Part shown: in pieces, positions 1-9,811 of the stretch
How positions within the stretch are numbered: the stretch's first letter is position 1
Layout of the letters: each line of letters opens with the position of its first letter
Notes under the pieces: model-generated
Told to the model about the DNA's origin: nothing
Seen by the model: the letters and a program-made list of their open reading frames with translations, nothing else
Databases searched by the model: none
NCBI GenBank assembly: GCA_021464245.1
Contig: JADCRB010000028.1
Span: 4,816,687 to 4,880,686, forward strand
Direction of reading: 5' to 3'
DNA: 64,000 bases
Source: Carallia brachiata
Taxonomy: Eukaryota > Streptophyta > Magnoliopsida > Malpighiales > Rhizophoraceae
Translations under genes and position numbers: made by a program

Positions 1-1998
1 GACTCCTTGCCCGCACGCGTAAAAAGGGCGAGATAACAACAACAATAAAAGCAGGGCTCCTTGCCCGCAAGAGGATTAAAAGGTGAAAAGCACAATAACA
101 AAAGTACACTCCTTGCCCGCACAAGTATAAAAGGCGAGATGGCAACAATAATAGATGCAAACTCCTTGCCACGCGAGTATAAAGGGCTGGCAACTGCAAA
201 GGATACTCTTTACTCATTACTCGCACGCGTATAAAAAGCGAGATGCCAACAATAACAAAACTAGACTCCTTGCCCACACAAGTATAAAGGGTGAGACAAC
301 AACAACACCAAAAGTGGACTCCTTGCACATAATAGAATAAAAGGCAACAACTACAACAAAAAAAGTATACTCCTTGCCCAGACGACCATAAAATACGAGA
401 CGACAACAACAATAGAGTAGACTCCTTGCTGGCATGAGTATAAGAGGCAAAACAGCAACAACAAGAAAAGCAGACTTCTTGCCTGTGAGAGTATAAAATG
501 CGACAAGTACAACAACAAAAGTGTATTCCTCGCTCGCCCGAGTATAAAAGGTGAGACAGTAACAAGGAAGAAACCAGACTCCTTGCCCACACGAGCATAA
601 AAGGCGAAAAGTACAACAACAAAAGTATACTCCTTGCCTGCACGAGTATAAAATGCGAGAGACAACAACAACAAAACCCAACTCCTTGCCCGTAAGAGTA
701 TAAAAGGTGAGACAACAACAACAAGAAAAGCAAGCTCCTTGCCCACAATAGTGTAAAAGGCAAAAAGTACAACAACAGAAGCATACTTCCTACCCACAAT
801 AGCATAAAAGGCAGACAGCAACAACGGCAAAGTAGACTCTTAGTCTGCACGAGTATAAATGATGAGACAACAACAACGACAAAAGCAGACACCTTGCACG
901 TAAGAGGATAAAAGGCGACAAGTGCAACAGCAAAAGTATACTCTTCGTCCACCCAAGTATAAAAGGCAAGATAACAACAACAACAAAACTAGACACCTTG
1001 CTCACACGAGTATAAAAGGCGAGATGGCAACAATAGCCATAGTAGACTCCTTGCCTGCAAGAACATGAAAGGTAAAAAGTATAAAAAACTGAACTCTTTG
1101 CCTGCACGAGTATAAAAGGTAAGACGATAACAACATCAAAGTAGATGCCTAGTGCTCATGAGAATAAAAGGCGAGACTATGACGACAACAAAAACGAACC
1201 CCTTGTGCCCTCAAGAGTATAAAAGACGAGATAGCAACAACAAAGCATACTCCTTGCCTGCGTGACTAGAAATGGCTCAATGGCTACGACAAAGCATGCT
1301 GCTTACCTTCATGAGTATAAAAGGCGAAACAACAACAACAAAGCATATTCTTTGCCTGCAAGAGTATAAAAGGCAAGCCGACAACAACAAAGCATGCCCC
1401 TTACTTGCACGAGTATAAAACGCAAAACGACAACAACAATGCATGTTCTTTGCCCGCATGAGTATAAAATGTGAGCCGACAACATCAAAGTATGCTCCTC
1501 GCCCGCATGAGTATAAAAGGCGAGACGACAACAACAACAAAAGCATGCTTTTTGCCCACAGGAGCACAAAAGGTGAGACCGTAACCGCAAAGCATACTCT
1601 TGGCCCGAACGAGTATAAAAGACGAGACAACAACAATAAGAAAACCAGAATCCCTGCCTATACGAGTACAAATTGTGAGACGACAACACTAACAAAAGCT
1701 GATTCCTTGCCCGTAAGAGTATAAAAGGCATGACGTCAACAATAATAACAAAACCAGACTCCTTGCCTGCACGACTATGAAAGTCAAGACAGGAACAACA
1801 ACAGCAAGTTATAAAAGGCGGGACAATAATAATAACAAAACCAGACTCCTTGCCGGTGCGAGTAGAAAAGGCAAGGTTGCAACAACAACTAAAGCAGACT
1901 CCTTGCCTGCAAGAGCATAAAGGGCAAATAGTACAACAACAAAAGCATACTCCTTACTTCCACGAGCATAAAAGGCGAGACGACAACATCAGCAAAGT
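1..1998 (+). repeat. Satellite array, left block (49-56 bp TATA-bearing monomer)
   Basis: Tandem monomers of about 49-56 bp run head to tail. The consensus read by eye is ACTCCTTGCCCGCACGAG followed by TATAAAAGGCGAGACG and a variable (CAA)n stretch ending AAAGCAG or AAAGCAT. Length differences come mainly from the number of CAA units. Three recurring flavours are visible: GAGACGACAACAACAACAAAACCAG, AAAAGTACAACAACAAAAGTAT and GGCAACAACAAAGCATGCTGC. The block runs off the left edge of the window and stops where 26S rDNA begins. The plus strand is A-rich and T-poor. No non-satellite insertion was seen. Long open frames across it, especially on the minus strand, result from low stop-codon density and are not genes. 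Confidence 0.95.
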
Positions 1999-2431
1999 CT
2001 GACTTTGTGAAATAACTTGAGAGTTGTAGGATAACTGGGAGCCGGTCCCCCAGCAAAAGTGAAATACCACTACTTTTAATGTTATTTTAGTTATTCCGTG
2101 AATCGGAGGCGGGGCATCGCCCCTCCTTTTGGAATGAAGGCCATTCGGCGGGCTGATCCGGGTGGAAGACATTGTCAAGTGGGCAGTTTGGCTGGGGCGG
2201 CACATCTATCAAAAGATAATGCAAGTGTCCTAACATGAGCTCAACGAGAACAGAAATCTCGTATGGAACAAAAGGGCAAAAGCTCGTTTGATTCTGATTT
2301 CCAGTACGAATATGAACCATGAAAGTGTGGCCTATCGATCCTTTACACCTTCGGAATTTGAAGCTAGAGGTGTCAAAAAAGTTACCACAAGGATAACTGG
2401 CTTGTTGGAGCCAAGCATTCATAGCAACATT

Positions 2432-2468
<37 letters not shown>

Positions 2469-2969
2469 ATGAAGTAGAATTCACCAAGTGTTGGATTATT
2501 CACCCACCAATAGGGAATGTGAGCTGGGTTTAGACCGTCGTGAGATAGGTTAGTTTTACCCTACTAATAACGGCGTCGCAAGAATAATCCAACCTAGTAC
2601 GAGAGGAACCGTTGATTCGCACAATTGGTCATCGCGCTTAGTTGAAAAGTCAGCGGCGCGAAGCTACCGTGCACTGGATTATGACTGAACGCCTCCAAGT
2701 CAGAATCTAGGCTAGAAGTGACGTGCATCCGTCGTTCGATTGTCGACACGCAGTAGGGGCCCTATGGCCCCCAAAGACACATGTCATGAGGCAAGCACCC
2801 GCAGCGGACGAGTTGCGGTTGCCGCCTTGAATTACAATTTCTACCGATTGACGGGTAGAATCCTTTGCAGACGACTTAAATACTCGACGGGGTATTGTAA
2901 GTGGTAGAGTGGCCTTGCTACCTCGATCCACTGAGATTTAGCCCTTTGTCGCTTCGATTAGTCCCACCC
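1999..2969 (+). rRNA. 26S rRNA gene, 3' part only, degenerate (copy 1)
   Basis: This stretch is collinear with the last ~1 kb of plant 26S rRNA, starting at TCTGACTTTGTGAAAT and ending at GTCCCACCCT before the spacer. The sarcin-ricin loop AGTACGAGAGGAAC is intact at 2596-2609. Other conserved parts are damaged: the peptidyl-transferase stretch near 2385 reads CCACAAGGATAACTGG where CCACAGGGATAACTGG is expected, and GGCAGCC is changed to TGGAGCC just after it. The 5' two thirds of the gene are missing and satellite abuts directly. I read this as a pseudogene; family identity is certain, function is not expected. The homologous segment at 62092-62876 shares the CAAGGATAA change. Confidence 0.93.
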
Positions 2970-3240
2970 TCTCCCCTCAAATCACTTTTCTAACTTTTCT
3001 TGAGTCGGCTGGGGAGGTTAGCGTGTGGGCTTAGAAATCCCTAAGTTGAGCCCTGCACAAGAAATTGGATAGTTGCGTAGTATGTTCGAGGAGGCCCGCT
3101 ATGAGGAACCCTCGACAATAAGCTTGCACCGGGCACTTGGAGGTTAGGTGTTGGACCGTCGAGTAAAGAGCCCGATAGAGTTGTTGGCACATTGCATGGA
3201 CTCGTACAACGGGCATGGATGTGGACATGGGCTGGGTATA

Positions 3241-3930
3241 AGCAAGGTGATGGGAAAATCGGCTAAGGCATTGGTCACCAAAGAAGGCTGGAAAACGGCC
3301 AATGAATGGATTGTTGGCAACTTGCACCAACTCGTTGAATGGGCATGTGCTGGCCATGTCAGCAAGCCAGGCGATGGGAAAATCGGTCGGCATGAAATCG
3401 ACCAAGGAATGGATTGTTGGCACCTCAGACCGACTCTCGTTGAATGGGCGTGGACATGGGCTGGGCATGTCCACGAGCAAGGTTATGGGAAAATCGGCTA
3501 AGGCATTGGCCACCGAGGAAGGCTTGAAAACGGCCAAGGAATGGATTGTTAGCAACTTGCACCAACTCGCTGAATGGGCATGTGCTGAGCATATCAGCAA
3601 GTAAGGTGATAGGAAGATCAACCACGGCATGAAAACGGCCAAGGAATGGATTGCTGGCAACTTGCACCAACTCGTTGAATGAGCATGCACTGGGCTAAAC
3701 AGCAAGCAAGGTGATGGAAAAAATCGGCCAACGCACGAAAACTGCCAAGGAATGGATTGTTGGCACCCTGCACCAACTTTTTGAATGGGCGTGGACATGG
3801 GCTGGGCATGTCAACAAGCAAGGTGTTGCTAACTTCGACCAAGGCACTGGCCACCAAAGGGGGATTGGAAACGAAAAAGGAATGGACTCGAAGCTCGCTT
3901 GGCTCAGCACATGCTGCTGCCAGCATGGGA
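3241..3930 (+). repeat. IGS subrepeats, about six units of 105-120 bp
   Basis: Units start near 3241, 3361, 3476, 3596, 3701 and 3813, each opening with AGCAAG (or AACAAG) and sharing GATGGGAAAATCGG, CCAAGGAATGGATTGTTGGCA and TTGAATGGGC. Alternate units carry the extra CACCGAGGAAGGCTTGAAAA or GTGGACATGGGCTGGGCATGTC segments, so the array has a two-type structure. Similar units recur at 63140-63840. Confidence 0.88.
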
Positions 3931-4336
3931 GGTTAGCACGAGAGGCCAGTGAGGCAGGCTAGCAAGGGATGTTAGCCAGGTAAGCACCCTAACCATTGCA
4001 CCGCACAACACGCTCGACAGTTGTATGGGGTGGCAGCGAGGAGGTGAGGCCCTAGCTCCTCGTCCAAAGAGCACGATAGAGTTGATGGCACCATGCACCA
4101 ACTCCCTTGCACTAACCCGTTGAATCAGCAAGCGAGGCTACGAGAAGATCGGCCACGGCATTGGCCACCTGATCGGGCTTAAAACAAGGCCAAGGAATAG
4201 AATTAGAGCATGCTCAGCCCCACACAGGTTGCTGCTCGCAAGCATGCTCTACACACATTGCTGCCTACGAGGGAGGTTAACAAAAAGCTAGGAAGGCATC
4301 CGAGCAAGGGAGGGAGGCTAGCAGCGCGATGGACCG

Positions 4337-4524
4337 TGCGCAGCGTGCCGCTCGTCGGTTTAGTAGCGCGCAACGTACGGGTGGGAGCAGATCGCGCGTG
4401 CATTGAGCCGCTCATCTGCCCAGCAGCGACACAATGGGGGGAACGACTGGGGCGAGCAGCGAGCGCAGATGGGCATGCTGCTCGTACGCTCAGCAGCACT
4501 TGCAGTGAGCTTCTCATCGGGCCA
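4337..4524 (+). repeat. Short GC-rich IGS repeats
   Basis: About four imperfect copies of a GCYGCTCRTC...CAGCAGC motif occur near 4348, 4409, 4468 and 4508. The last copy runs directly into the satellite fragment at CAGCAAC. These look like a second IGS subrepeat family; divergence is high and the boundaries are approximate. Confidence 0.55.
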
Positions 4525-4552
4525 GCAACAACAAAGCATACTCTTTGCTGTG
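4525..4552 (+). repeat. Stray satellite fragment at the IGS/LTR junction
   Basis: CAGCAACAACAAAGCATACTCTTTGC matches half of a satellite monomer in the same orientation as the large arrays. IGS lies on its left and a 5'-truncated LTR on its right, so it marks a rearrangement junction. Confidence 0.8.
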
Positions 4553-4890
4553 ATGGATGATCGTGGGACATAAGGCTTATCAGGATCAAGTGATGGATGA
4601 TCGTGTGAGATAAGGCTTATCAGGATCAAGTCATGGATGAGAATGTTGGAAGATTAGGTTATCAGCCACGATAGAGATTGTGGGGAGATAATGTTTATCT
4701 CCAAGCCCTAGATAGCTGGGGGTGTCAGCTATATATAGACCCTATGGGTTGTCATTTGTACTCAGTGAAAGAGAGAAATCACTCTGAGAGAAAGAGTGAA
4801 ACATTGTTGTGTGTGCGGTTGGCTGAGACTAAGTGTGACTTAGTACCATCACAAGGCGAAATTTTGGGTGAGAAAATTAGCCCTGTGACA
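4553..4890 (+). repeat. LTR1, truncated and internally deleted
   Basis: It aligns with the 3' part of LTR2 and LTR3. It begins inside the GATCAAGTGATGGATGATCGTGG repeat and ends at ...CCCTGTGACA. About 150 bp after GAAACATTGTTG is missing compared with the other LTRs. The first ~400 bp, including the TGTTAGCCCC terminus, are absent and replaced by satellite and IGS. Confidence 0.9.
4730..4739 (+). promoter_or_regulatory. LTR TATA box (LTR1)
   Basis: CTATATATAG sits at the usual U3/R position of the LTR, after CTGGGGGTGTCAG. The same site reads CTATCTATAG in LTR2 and CTATGTATAG in LTR3 (both mutated) and is intact in LTR5 on the minus strand. Confidence 0.6.
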
Positions 4891-4892
4891 GC

Positions 4893-4904
4893 TGGTATTA
4901 GAGC
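4893..4904 (+). other. Primer-binding site, initiator tRNA-Met type
   Basis: TGGTATTAGAGC lies two bases after the LTR end and differs by one base from TGGTATCAGAGC, the standard plant initiator tRNA-Met PBS, which is intact in E2. Confidence 0.88.
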
Positions 4905-4919
4905 AAAAAGTTTCGACCA

Positions 4920-5458
4920 ATGGCAGGTGGTTCGGGTCTTGATGCTGTACGTGAGCGCATAGCCAAGCTCTTTGAGGTACTCGGTGAACTTCTGGAGGGT
5001 GCAAATTTCACCATGTTCCCAATGTTGGCGCTCCATGAGCAGTACATAATCGATCTGCAGCAGCAACAAGAGGTGGTGGCCTCTTCAAACACAGCTTTTT
5101 GACTTGAAGAGTTGGCAGTAGAGATAGGCATCCTCAAAAAGGCTATAGCATCTCAACCAAGCGGAGGTGTTATGGAGGGCTCGACCAAGATGAAGTTGCC
5201 AGAGCCAAAAGCCTTCGAGGGAGCGAGGGATGCCAAAGAGATTGAGAACTTTCTGTGGGATATGGAGCAGTATTTCAAAGCTGCTCGAGTGCCAGACAAC
5301 AAGAAGGTCAATCTGACCAGCATATATCTAGCCAAGGACGCTAAGCTGTGGTGGCAGACTCCGTTGGATGACGATGCAAGTGCGGGCAGGCCTAAGATAG
5401 AGGAGTTGAAGGAGTTGAAGGACCAGTTCTTGCCCTGCAACACGTTATGGGTTGCGAG
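4920..5458 (+). pseudogene. gag: gag, first partial copy in E1
   Basis: The start codon at 4920 opens a capsid-like gag (MAGGSGLDAVRER...), broken by a TGA after 61 codons and resuming at 5112. The segment includes the conserved ENFLWDMEQYFKAA and LTSIYLAKDAKLWWQT blocks typical of chromovirus Gag. It stops at TGGGTTGCGAGGGA, where satellite filler begins. Here the ELKDQFL codon for Gln is intact, unlike in the second gag copy and in E2. Confidence 0.88.
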
Positions 5459-5488
5459 GGAACAAGAAAACCAGACTCCTTGCTTGCA
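5459..5488 (+). repeat. Satellite filler inside duplicated gag
   Basis: ACAAGAAAACCAGACTCCTT followed by GCTTGCACA matches about 30 bp of a satellite monomer in array orientation. It separates two copies of the same gag segment. Confidence 0.82.
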
Positions 5489-6318
5489 CATTTCACCGTG
5501 TTCCCGACGTTGGCGCTCCATGAGCAGTACATAATCAATCTGCAGTGGCAACATGAGGTGGTGGCCTCTAAGAATACAGCTTTTCGGCTTGATGACATAG
5601 AAGCAGAGATAGCCATCCTCAAGAAGGTTGTAGCCTCTCAACCAAGCAGAGGTGTTGTGGAGGGCTCGACCAAGATGAAGGTGCTAGAGCCTAAAGCCTT
5701 CGAGGGAGTGAGGGATGCCAAAGAGATCGAGAACTTTCTGTGGGATATGGAGCAGTACTTCAAAGTTGCCCGAGTGCCAGACGACGAAAATGTCAGTTTG
5801 ACCAGCATGTATCTGGCCAAGGATGCCAACCTGTGGTGGCAGACTCGGTTGGATGATGATGCAAGTGCGGGCAGGCCTGAGATCGAGATGTGGGAGAACC
5901 TAAAGAAGGAATTGAAGGACTAGTTTTTGCCCTACAATACGTCATGGGTTGCGAGGGAGTCCCTAACGAAGTTGAAGCAGAGTGGCATGGTGCGTGACTA
6001 CGTGAAGGAATTCAATTCCTTGGTGCTTGACATTCGAAACTTGTCGGATGAGGACAAGCTTTTCAACTTCCTATCTAGTCTTCAACCCTGGGCTCAACTC
6101 GAGCTTAGAAGGCAAGGTGTGAAGGACCTTCCTTAAACGATGGTTGCGGCTGATAGTTTAGTTGTTTTTCGGATCAACAAGTCTCCTGATTCTGATGTTG
6201 GGAAGCAGCCCAAAGAAAAGGGCAAGAAGAAGAAGGAAGGCAAGAAGGATAAGCACAACGGTGGCGGAAAGGATAAAGGCAAAGCCATCTACCAAGAATA
6301 AGGTCAAGGCAAACTAAC
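5489..6318 (+). pseudogene. gag: gag, second partial copy in E1 with Lys-rich linker
   Basis: It restarts within gag at ATTTCACCGTGTTCCC, duplicating roughly 5007-5458, then continues through the capsid C-terminal region (VRDYVKEFNSLVLDIRN, DEDKLFNFLSSLQP). A basic linker rich in KGKKKKEGKKDK precedes the zinc knuckle. A TAG at 5921-5923 replaces the Gln codon of ELKDQ, a stop follows at about 6136, and a one-base deletion near 6310 shifts the frame relative to the zinc knuckle. Confidence 0.85.
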
Positions 6319-7455
6319 TTGGAATGTTGCATTTGTAATGGACCACACAGGGCCAAGGAGTGCCAAAAGCAGGATAAGTTAAGTGCCATAGTTGCTGAGG
6401 AGAGTGGCCTCTCAGATGATGTTGGCCCCTCTCGTGTCAATCCTCTACAGTTGGTGAGTGCTATGGAAGCTGGACGTGCCCCACAATTCTGCTTGATGTA
6501 TGTGAAGATCTGGCTCAGTAATAAAGAGTTGATCACAATGGCTGACACGGGTGCTACCCACAACTTTGTTGCAGAGAGGATGGTGGAGTCACTGGGTCTG
6601 AAAGTCAGCAAGACCGAGATTCGAATGAAGGCAGTCAACTCGGCAGCTCGGAAGGTGCTTTGCACGACACTGGGAGTGGAGGTAACTGTGGGCAATTGGT
6701 CTGGTAAGCTTAACTTCACTGTGGTTCCGTTAGATGATTTTGATATCATACTGGGGGTTGATTTCTTTGTAAGTGCAAAAGTTGCTCGGTTGCCTGACTT
6801 GAGTGGTCTCATGATCATGCATGAGGATCATCCATGTTTTGTTTTTGGAATGTTCACTCCCTTTTCTAGTATTGGTGGGAAGTCTGGTGGTATGTTGTCA
6901 GCTATTCAGGTAAAGCATGGGCTGAAGAAAAAAGAAGTCACCTACCTTGCGGCTTTGAAGGAGATCAAAGAAGGTATTGTTGCGGAGGATCCTGACAGTG
7001 TTGCAGATCTGTTGGCAGAGTTCACTGACGTGATGCCTCCTGAACTCCCTAAGTGTCTTCCCTCGATGCGTGCCATTGACCACAAGATCAATTTGGTGCC
7101 TGGTTCCAAACCTCCAGCACAAGCCCCATATCGTATGAGTCCGCTAGAGTTGGTAGAATTGAGGAAGTAGTTGACGGAGTTGCTAGATGCAGACCTAATT
7201 CAGCCCTCCAAAGCGCCATATGGTGCCCCGGTGTTGTTTCAGAGGAAACGCGATGGCTTCCTGCGGATGTGTGTTGATTACATGGCTCTGAGCAAGGTGA
7301 CGGTGAAGAACAAGTACCCTATTCCATTAATGGCAAACTTGTTTGACAGGCTAGTGAGAGCCTCATATTTCACTAAGCTGGATCTACGGTCTGGATATTG
7401 GCAAGTCAGGATTGTAGAAGGAGATGAGGAGAAAACCACCTGTAGAAGGACATGA
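6319..7455 (+). pseudogene. pol: E1 zinc knuckle, protease and N-terminal reverse transcriptase
   Basis: Domains in order: CCHC zinc knuckle (CCICNGPHRAKEC, CX2CX3HX4C); aspartic protease with the catalytic DTGATHNF near 6542; RT with the conserved approach [33 protein letters not shown] and [19 protein letters not shown] at 7168-7170 replaces a Gln codon (CAG in E2). At 7443 the reading jumps from GDEEKTTC straight to integrase, deleting the YLDD motif and RNase H. The polyprotein could not be functional. Confidence 0.9.
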
Positions 7456-8880
7456 TGCCACATATCAGCAATTGGTACAGCAAGTCAGGGAGGGTTTGGT
7501 AAGGCGATACTGGCTCGATAGTGATTTATTGCATGCCAAGGGTAATTGTGTATATGTTCCTAGTGGTGCATGCCTTAGGAAGGAGATACTGTGAGAGTCC
7601 CGTGATTCACAGTGGGCTGGTCATCCTAGCGTCGAAAGGATGATGTCCTTGCTGTCCCGCAACTACTACTGGCAAAAGATGGATGATGACGTCGATGCAT
7701 ATGTCAAAACGTGCATCACTTGTCAGCAAGACAAGACGGAGCGGCAGAAGGAGGCGGGTTCGTTGCAGCCACTATCCATTCCTTCGAAGCCATGGGTGTC
7801 GGTTTCGATGGATTTCATTAGCAGATTCCCAAAGATTGATTGCGTGGGATCTGTCATGGTGGTGGTAGATCGGTTTTCCAAGTATGCAGTGTTTATTCCT
7901 GCCCCCTCTTCATGTCAAGTGGAGACATCGGCTGAGCTTTTCTACAAGCAGGTACTAAAGTACTTTGGGTTGCCTGAAAATATTGTGAGCGATCGGGATC
8001 CTCGTTTCACTGGCAGGTTCTGGACGTCATTGTTCAACATGATGGGTTCAGAATTGAAATTCTCTACTGTCAACCATCCTCAGACTGATGGCTAGACAGA
8101 GCAGATCAATGGCCTACATGATGAATATGTTCGGCATTACGTGACGGCAAGCTAGAGGAATTGGCTTGGGTTGTTGGATTCGACCCAATTTTGCTACAAT
8201 CTTCATAAGTCCCTTCCACCGGTATGAGTCCTTTTGAGCTAGCTATGGGGCAACAGCCCCTTACTCCTAATGATGTGGCCAGGACTAGCTCAGGAAGTAG
8301 ATGTTCGGCAGCGCACTGGTTTGCCCGTTCTAAGCAAGAGCGGCTAGAAGAGGCCTAGGATAGCTTGGATAAGGCAGACAGGTGGATGAAAAAGTATGCG
8401 GATTGAGGAAAGAGGGACATTCAGTTCCAAGTTGGGGATATGGTGTTGTTGAAACTTACTCCCCAAATTTGAAAGAAGATCAACAACAAGACAGTGCATC
8501 GTGGGCTGGTTCAAAAGTATGATGTTCCCTTCACAGTGGTGAAGAAAGTTAGCAATGCTGCATACAGATTGCAACTCCCAAAAAGGTTGAAGGTGTATCC
8601 AACCTTCCACGTGAGTTTCATGAAGCCCTTCCACGAGGAAACAGGCGATTAGCCTCAAAGGAAACAAACACGACGTGTTCCCCCTACAATCAGAACTGAG
8701 TTTCAGCGTGAAGTGGAGAGAATTATAGACCACCGAATGCAGGGATGAAGTAAGAAGAACAGGCGGGTTGGGTACTTGGTCAAGTGGAAGAATGCCCCAG
8801 ACAATGAGGCGAGCTAGGAAAGAGATGTGACTCTATGACAGTTCGAGAAGAAGGTGGAAGACTACCTATCAACCCTATCA
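7456..8880 (+). pseudogene. pol: E1 integrase and chromodomain
   Basis: The zinc-binding HHCC region (H near 7622, CITCQQDK) is followed by the DDE core. The first Asp is in SMDFISRFPK, the second in VSDRDPRF, and the Glu in TEQIN just after a TAG stop at 8094-8096 (CAG in E2). The C-terminal part has several more TAG/TGA codons. The chromodomain at about 8700-8865 is recognisable from VERIIDHR, YLVKWKNAPD and VEDYL; its conserved Trp codon (S-W-E-R) is TAG at 8815-8817. A chromodomain after integrase places the element among the chromoviruses. Confidence 0.9.
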
Positions 8881-8897
8881 ACAAAGACGTTGGCTTC

Positions 8898-8914
8898 AAC
8901 AGGTGGGGGTGGTT
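8898..8914 (+). other. Polypurine tract before LTR2
   Basis: AACAGGTGGGGGTGGTT ends immediately before the LTR terminus TGTAAGCCCC. The same tract precedes LTR3 (13957-13973), and in reverse complement a related one follows LTR5. This is the expected plus-strand primer position. Confidence 0.75.
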
Positions 8915-9782
8915 TGTAAGCCCCTTGAACTCTTAGCATGCAGGAGTTGGCGGCACTTTGCGCCACTTTCTAGCATGGGACTTTGGAATGGCTAGGCACT
9001 CCCTAAGGCAAGGTGAAAACTGAGAGGGTCAGCGCAGGCACGAGCCTACATGCGGGTCCCTGTGTGGACAAAGACTTGGGTTGGACAAAGGATGCTGGGC
9101 TACATGTTCGTGGGCTCCATCAAATGGGCCATGGGCTTGGGCCAAGAGGCCCAAAACACGAGACTGGGTCTTGGCCAAGTCTGCATGGCACTGCATGGCA
9201 CTGCGTGGCATCGAATCTCCTACGACGTGTGGAATGTGGGGATGCGCAGGTGTGGATCTATCAGGTTGGCCGAGCATCAGGATAATGCTCATTAGATCAT
9301 GCATGGCAAAGGATCGTGGGCAGATAAGGTTTATCGAGATCAAGTGATGGATGATCGTGGGAGATAAGGCTTATCAAGATCAAGTCATGGATGAGATCGT
9401 GGGAAGATGAGGATTATCAGCCAAGATAGAGATTGTGGGGAGATAATGTTTATCTCCAAGCCCTACATAGCTGGGGTGGTCAGCTATCTATAGACCCTAT
9501 GTGCTGTCATTTGTTCTTATCGAAAGAGAAATCACTCATACAGAAAGAGTGAAACACTGTTGAGAGTTCAAGTGATTGTTCCTTTGTATTACTTGAGTTA
9601 AGTAATAAAAGGTTGGGAAGGTGCCCATATATGCTTTTGTGTCTCTTTTGAGTGTGTGAGTTGTGTACCTTACTTATAAAGTTTTATTGTGCAAATCGTT
9701 GTGTATACTGTTGGCTGAGACTAAGTGCGACTTAGTGCCATCAGAAGGCAAAATTTTGGGTGAGAAAATTAGCCTTGTGACA
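8915..9782 (+). repeat. LTR2, full length, shared by E1 and E2
   Basis: 868 bp from TGTAAGCCCC (TGTTAGCCCC elsewhere) to AGCCTTGTGACA. It contains short TGGCACTGCA repeats, two GATCAAG(T)GATGGATGATCGTGG repeats, a decayed TATA box, and near the 3' end the small palindrome CTAAGTGCGACTTAG (9721-9735). It serves both as the 3' LTR of E1 and the 5' LTR of E2; no target duplication separates them. Confidence 0.93.
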
Positions 9783-9784
9783 AC

Positions 9785-9796
9785 TGGTATCAGAGC
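9785..9796 (+). other. Primer-binding site, initiator tRNA-Met type (E2)
   Basis: TGGTATCAGAGC, a perfect match to the standard plant initiator tRNA-Met PBS, begins two bases after the end of LTR2. Confidence 0.92.
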
Positions 9797-9811
9797 ATAA
9801 AGGTTCGACCA

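Larger units (their letters stand above)
2970..4524 (+). other. rDNA intergenic spacer (IGS), copy 1
   Basis: The spacer follows the 26S 3' end directly. It starts with a pyrimidine-rich tract (CTCCCCTCAAATC...CTTTTCTAACTTTTCTT) that could hold the 3' processing or termination signal, then ~270 bp of unique sequence. Two repeat families follow: ~105-120 bp subrepeats (3241-3930) and shorter GC-rich repeats (about 4337-4524). I see no convincing TATATA-GGG Pol I start motif, so the promoter-proximal part seems absent. Position 2970 to about 4117 matches 62877-64000. Open frames in the subrepeats are not taken as genes. Confidence 0.85.
4553..8914 (+). mobile_element. Ty3/gypsy chromovirus copy E1 (LTR1 plus internal region), decayed
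   Basis: The order truncated LTR, tRNA-Met primer-binding site, gag, CX2CX3HX4C zinc knuckle, protease, reverse transcriptase, integrase, chromodomain and polypurine tract defines a chromovirus of the Ty3/gypsy superfamily (Galadriel-like is my guess, low confidence). E1 is non-autonomous and dead. Its 5' LTR is truncated, gag is partly duplicated with satellite filler, RT thumb and RNase H (about 970 bp relative to E2) are deleted at 7443, and stops are frequent. It shares LTR2 with the next copy, E2. Confidence 0.92.

Noticed and set aside
3031..3798. A 255-codon minus-strand frame and overlapping plus frames in the spacer
   Set aside because: The region is rDNA IGS subrepeats; the translation repeats with the subrepeat and matches no family I recognise.
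3711..3962. Possible Pol I promoter near TTGTATGGGGTGGCAGCG (about 4020)
   Set aside because: It only loosely resembles a plant rRNA start motif and lies among subrepeats with no 5' external spacer or 18S 5' end downstream.
4210..4589. Open frames on both strands in the GC-rich spacer before LTR1
   Set aside because: They lie in short GC-rich IGS repeats, overlap on both strands and have no recognisable domain.
9013..9347. Open frames within LTR2, repeated in LTR3, LTR4 and LTR5 (HAGP, GLGPRGPKHETG)
   Set aside because: The same translation appears in each LTR because the LTR is repeated. It lies in U3 upstream of the TATA box, and the frame is not kept between copies.
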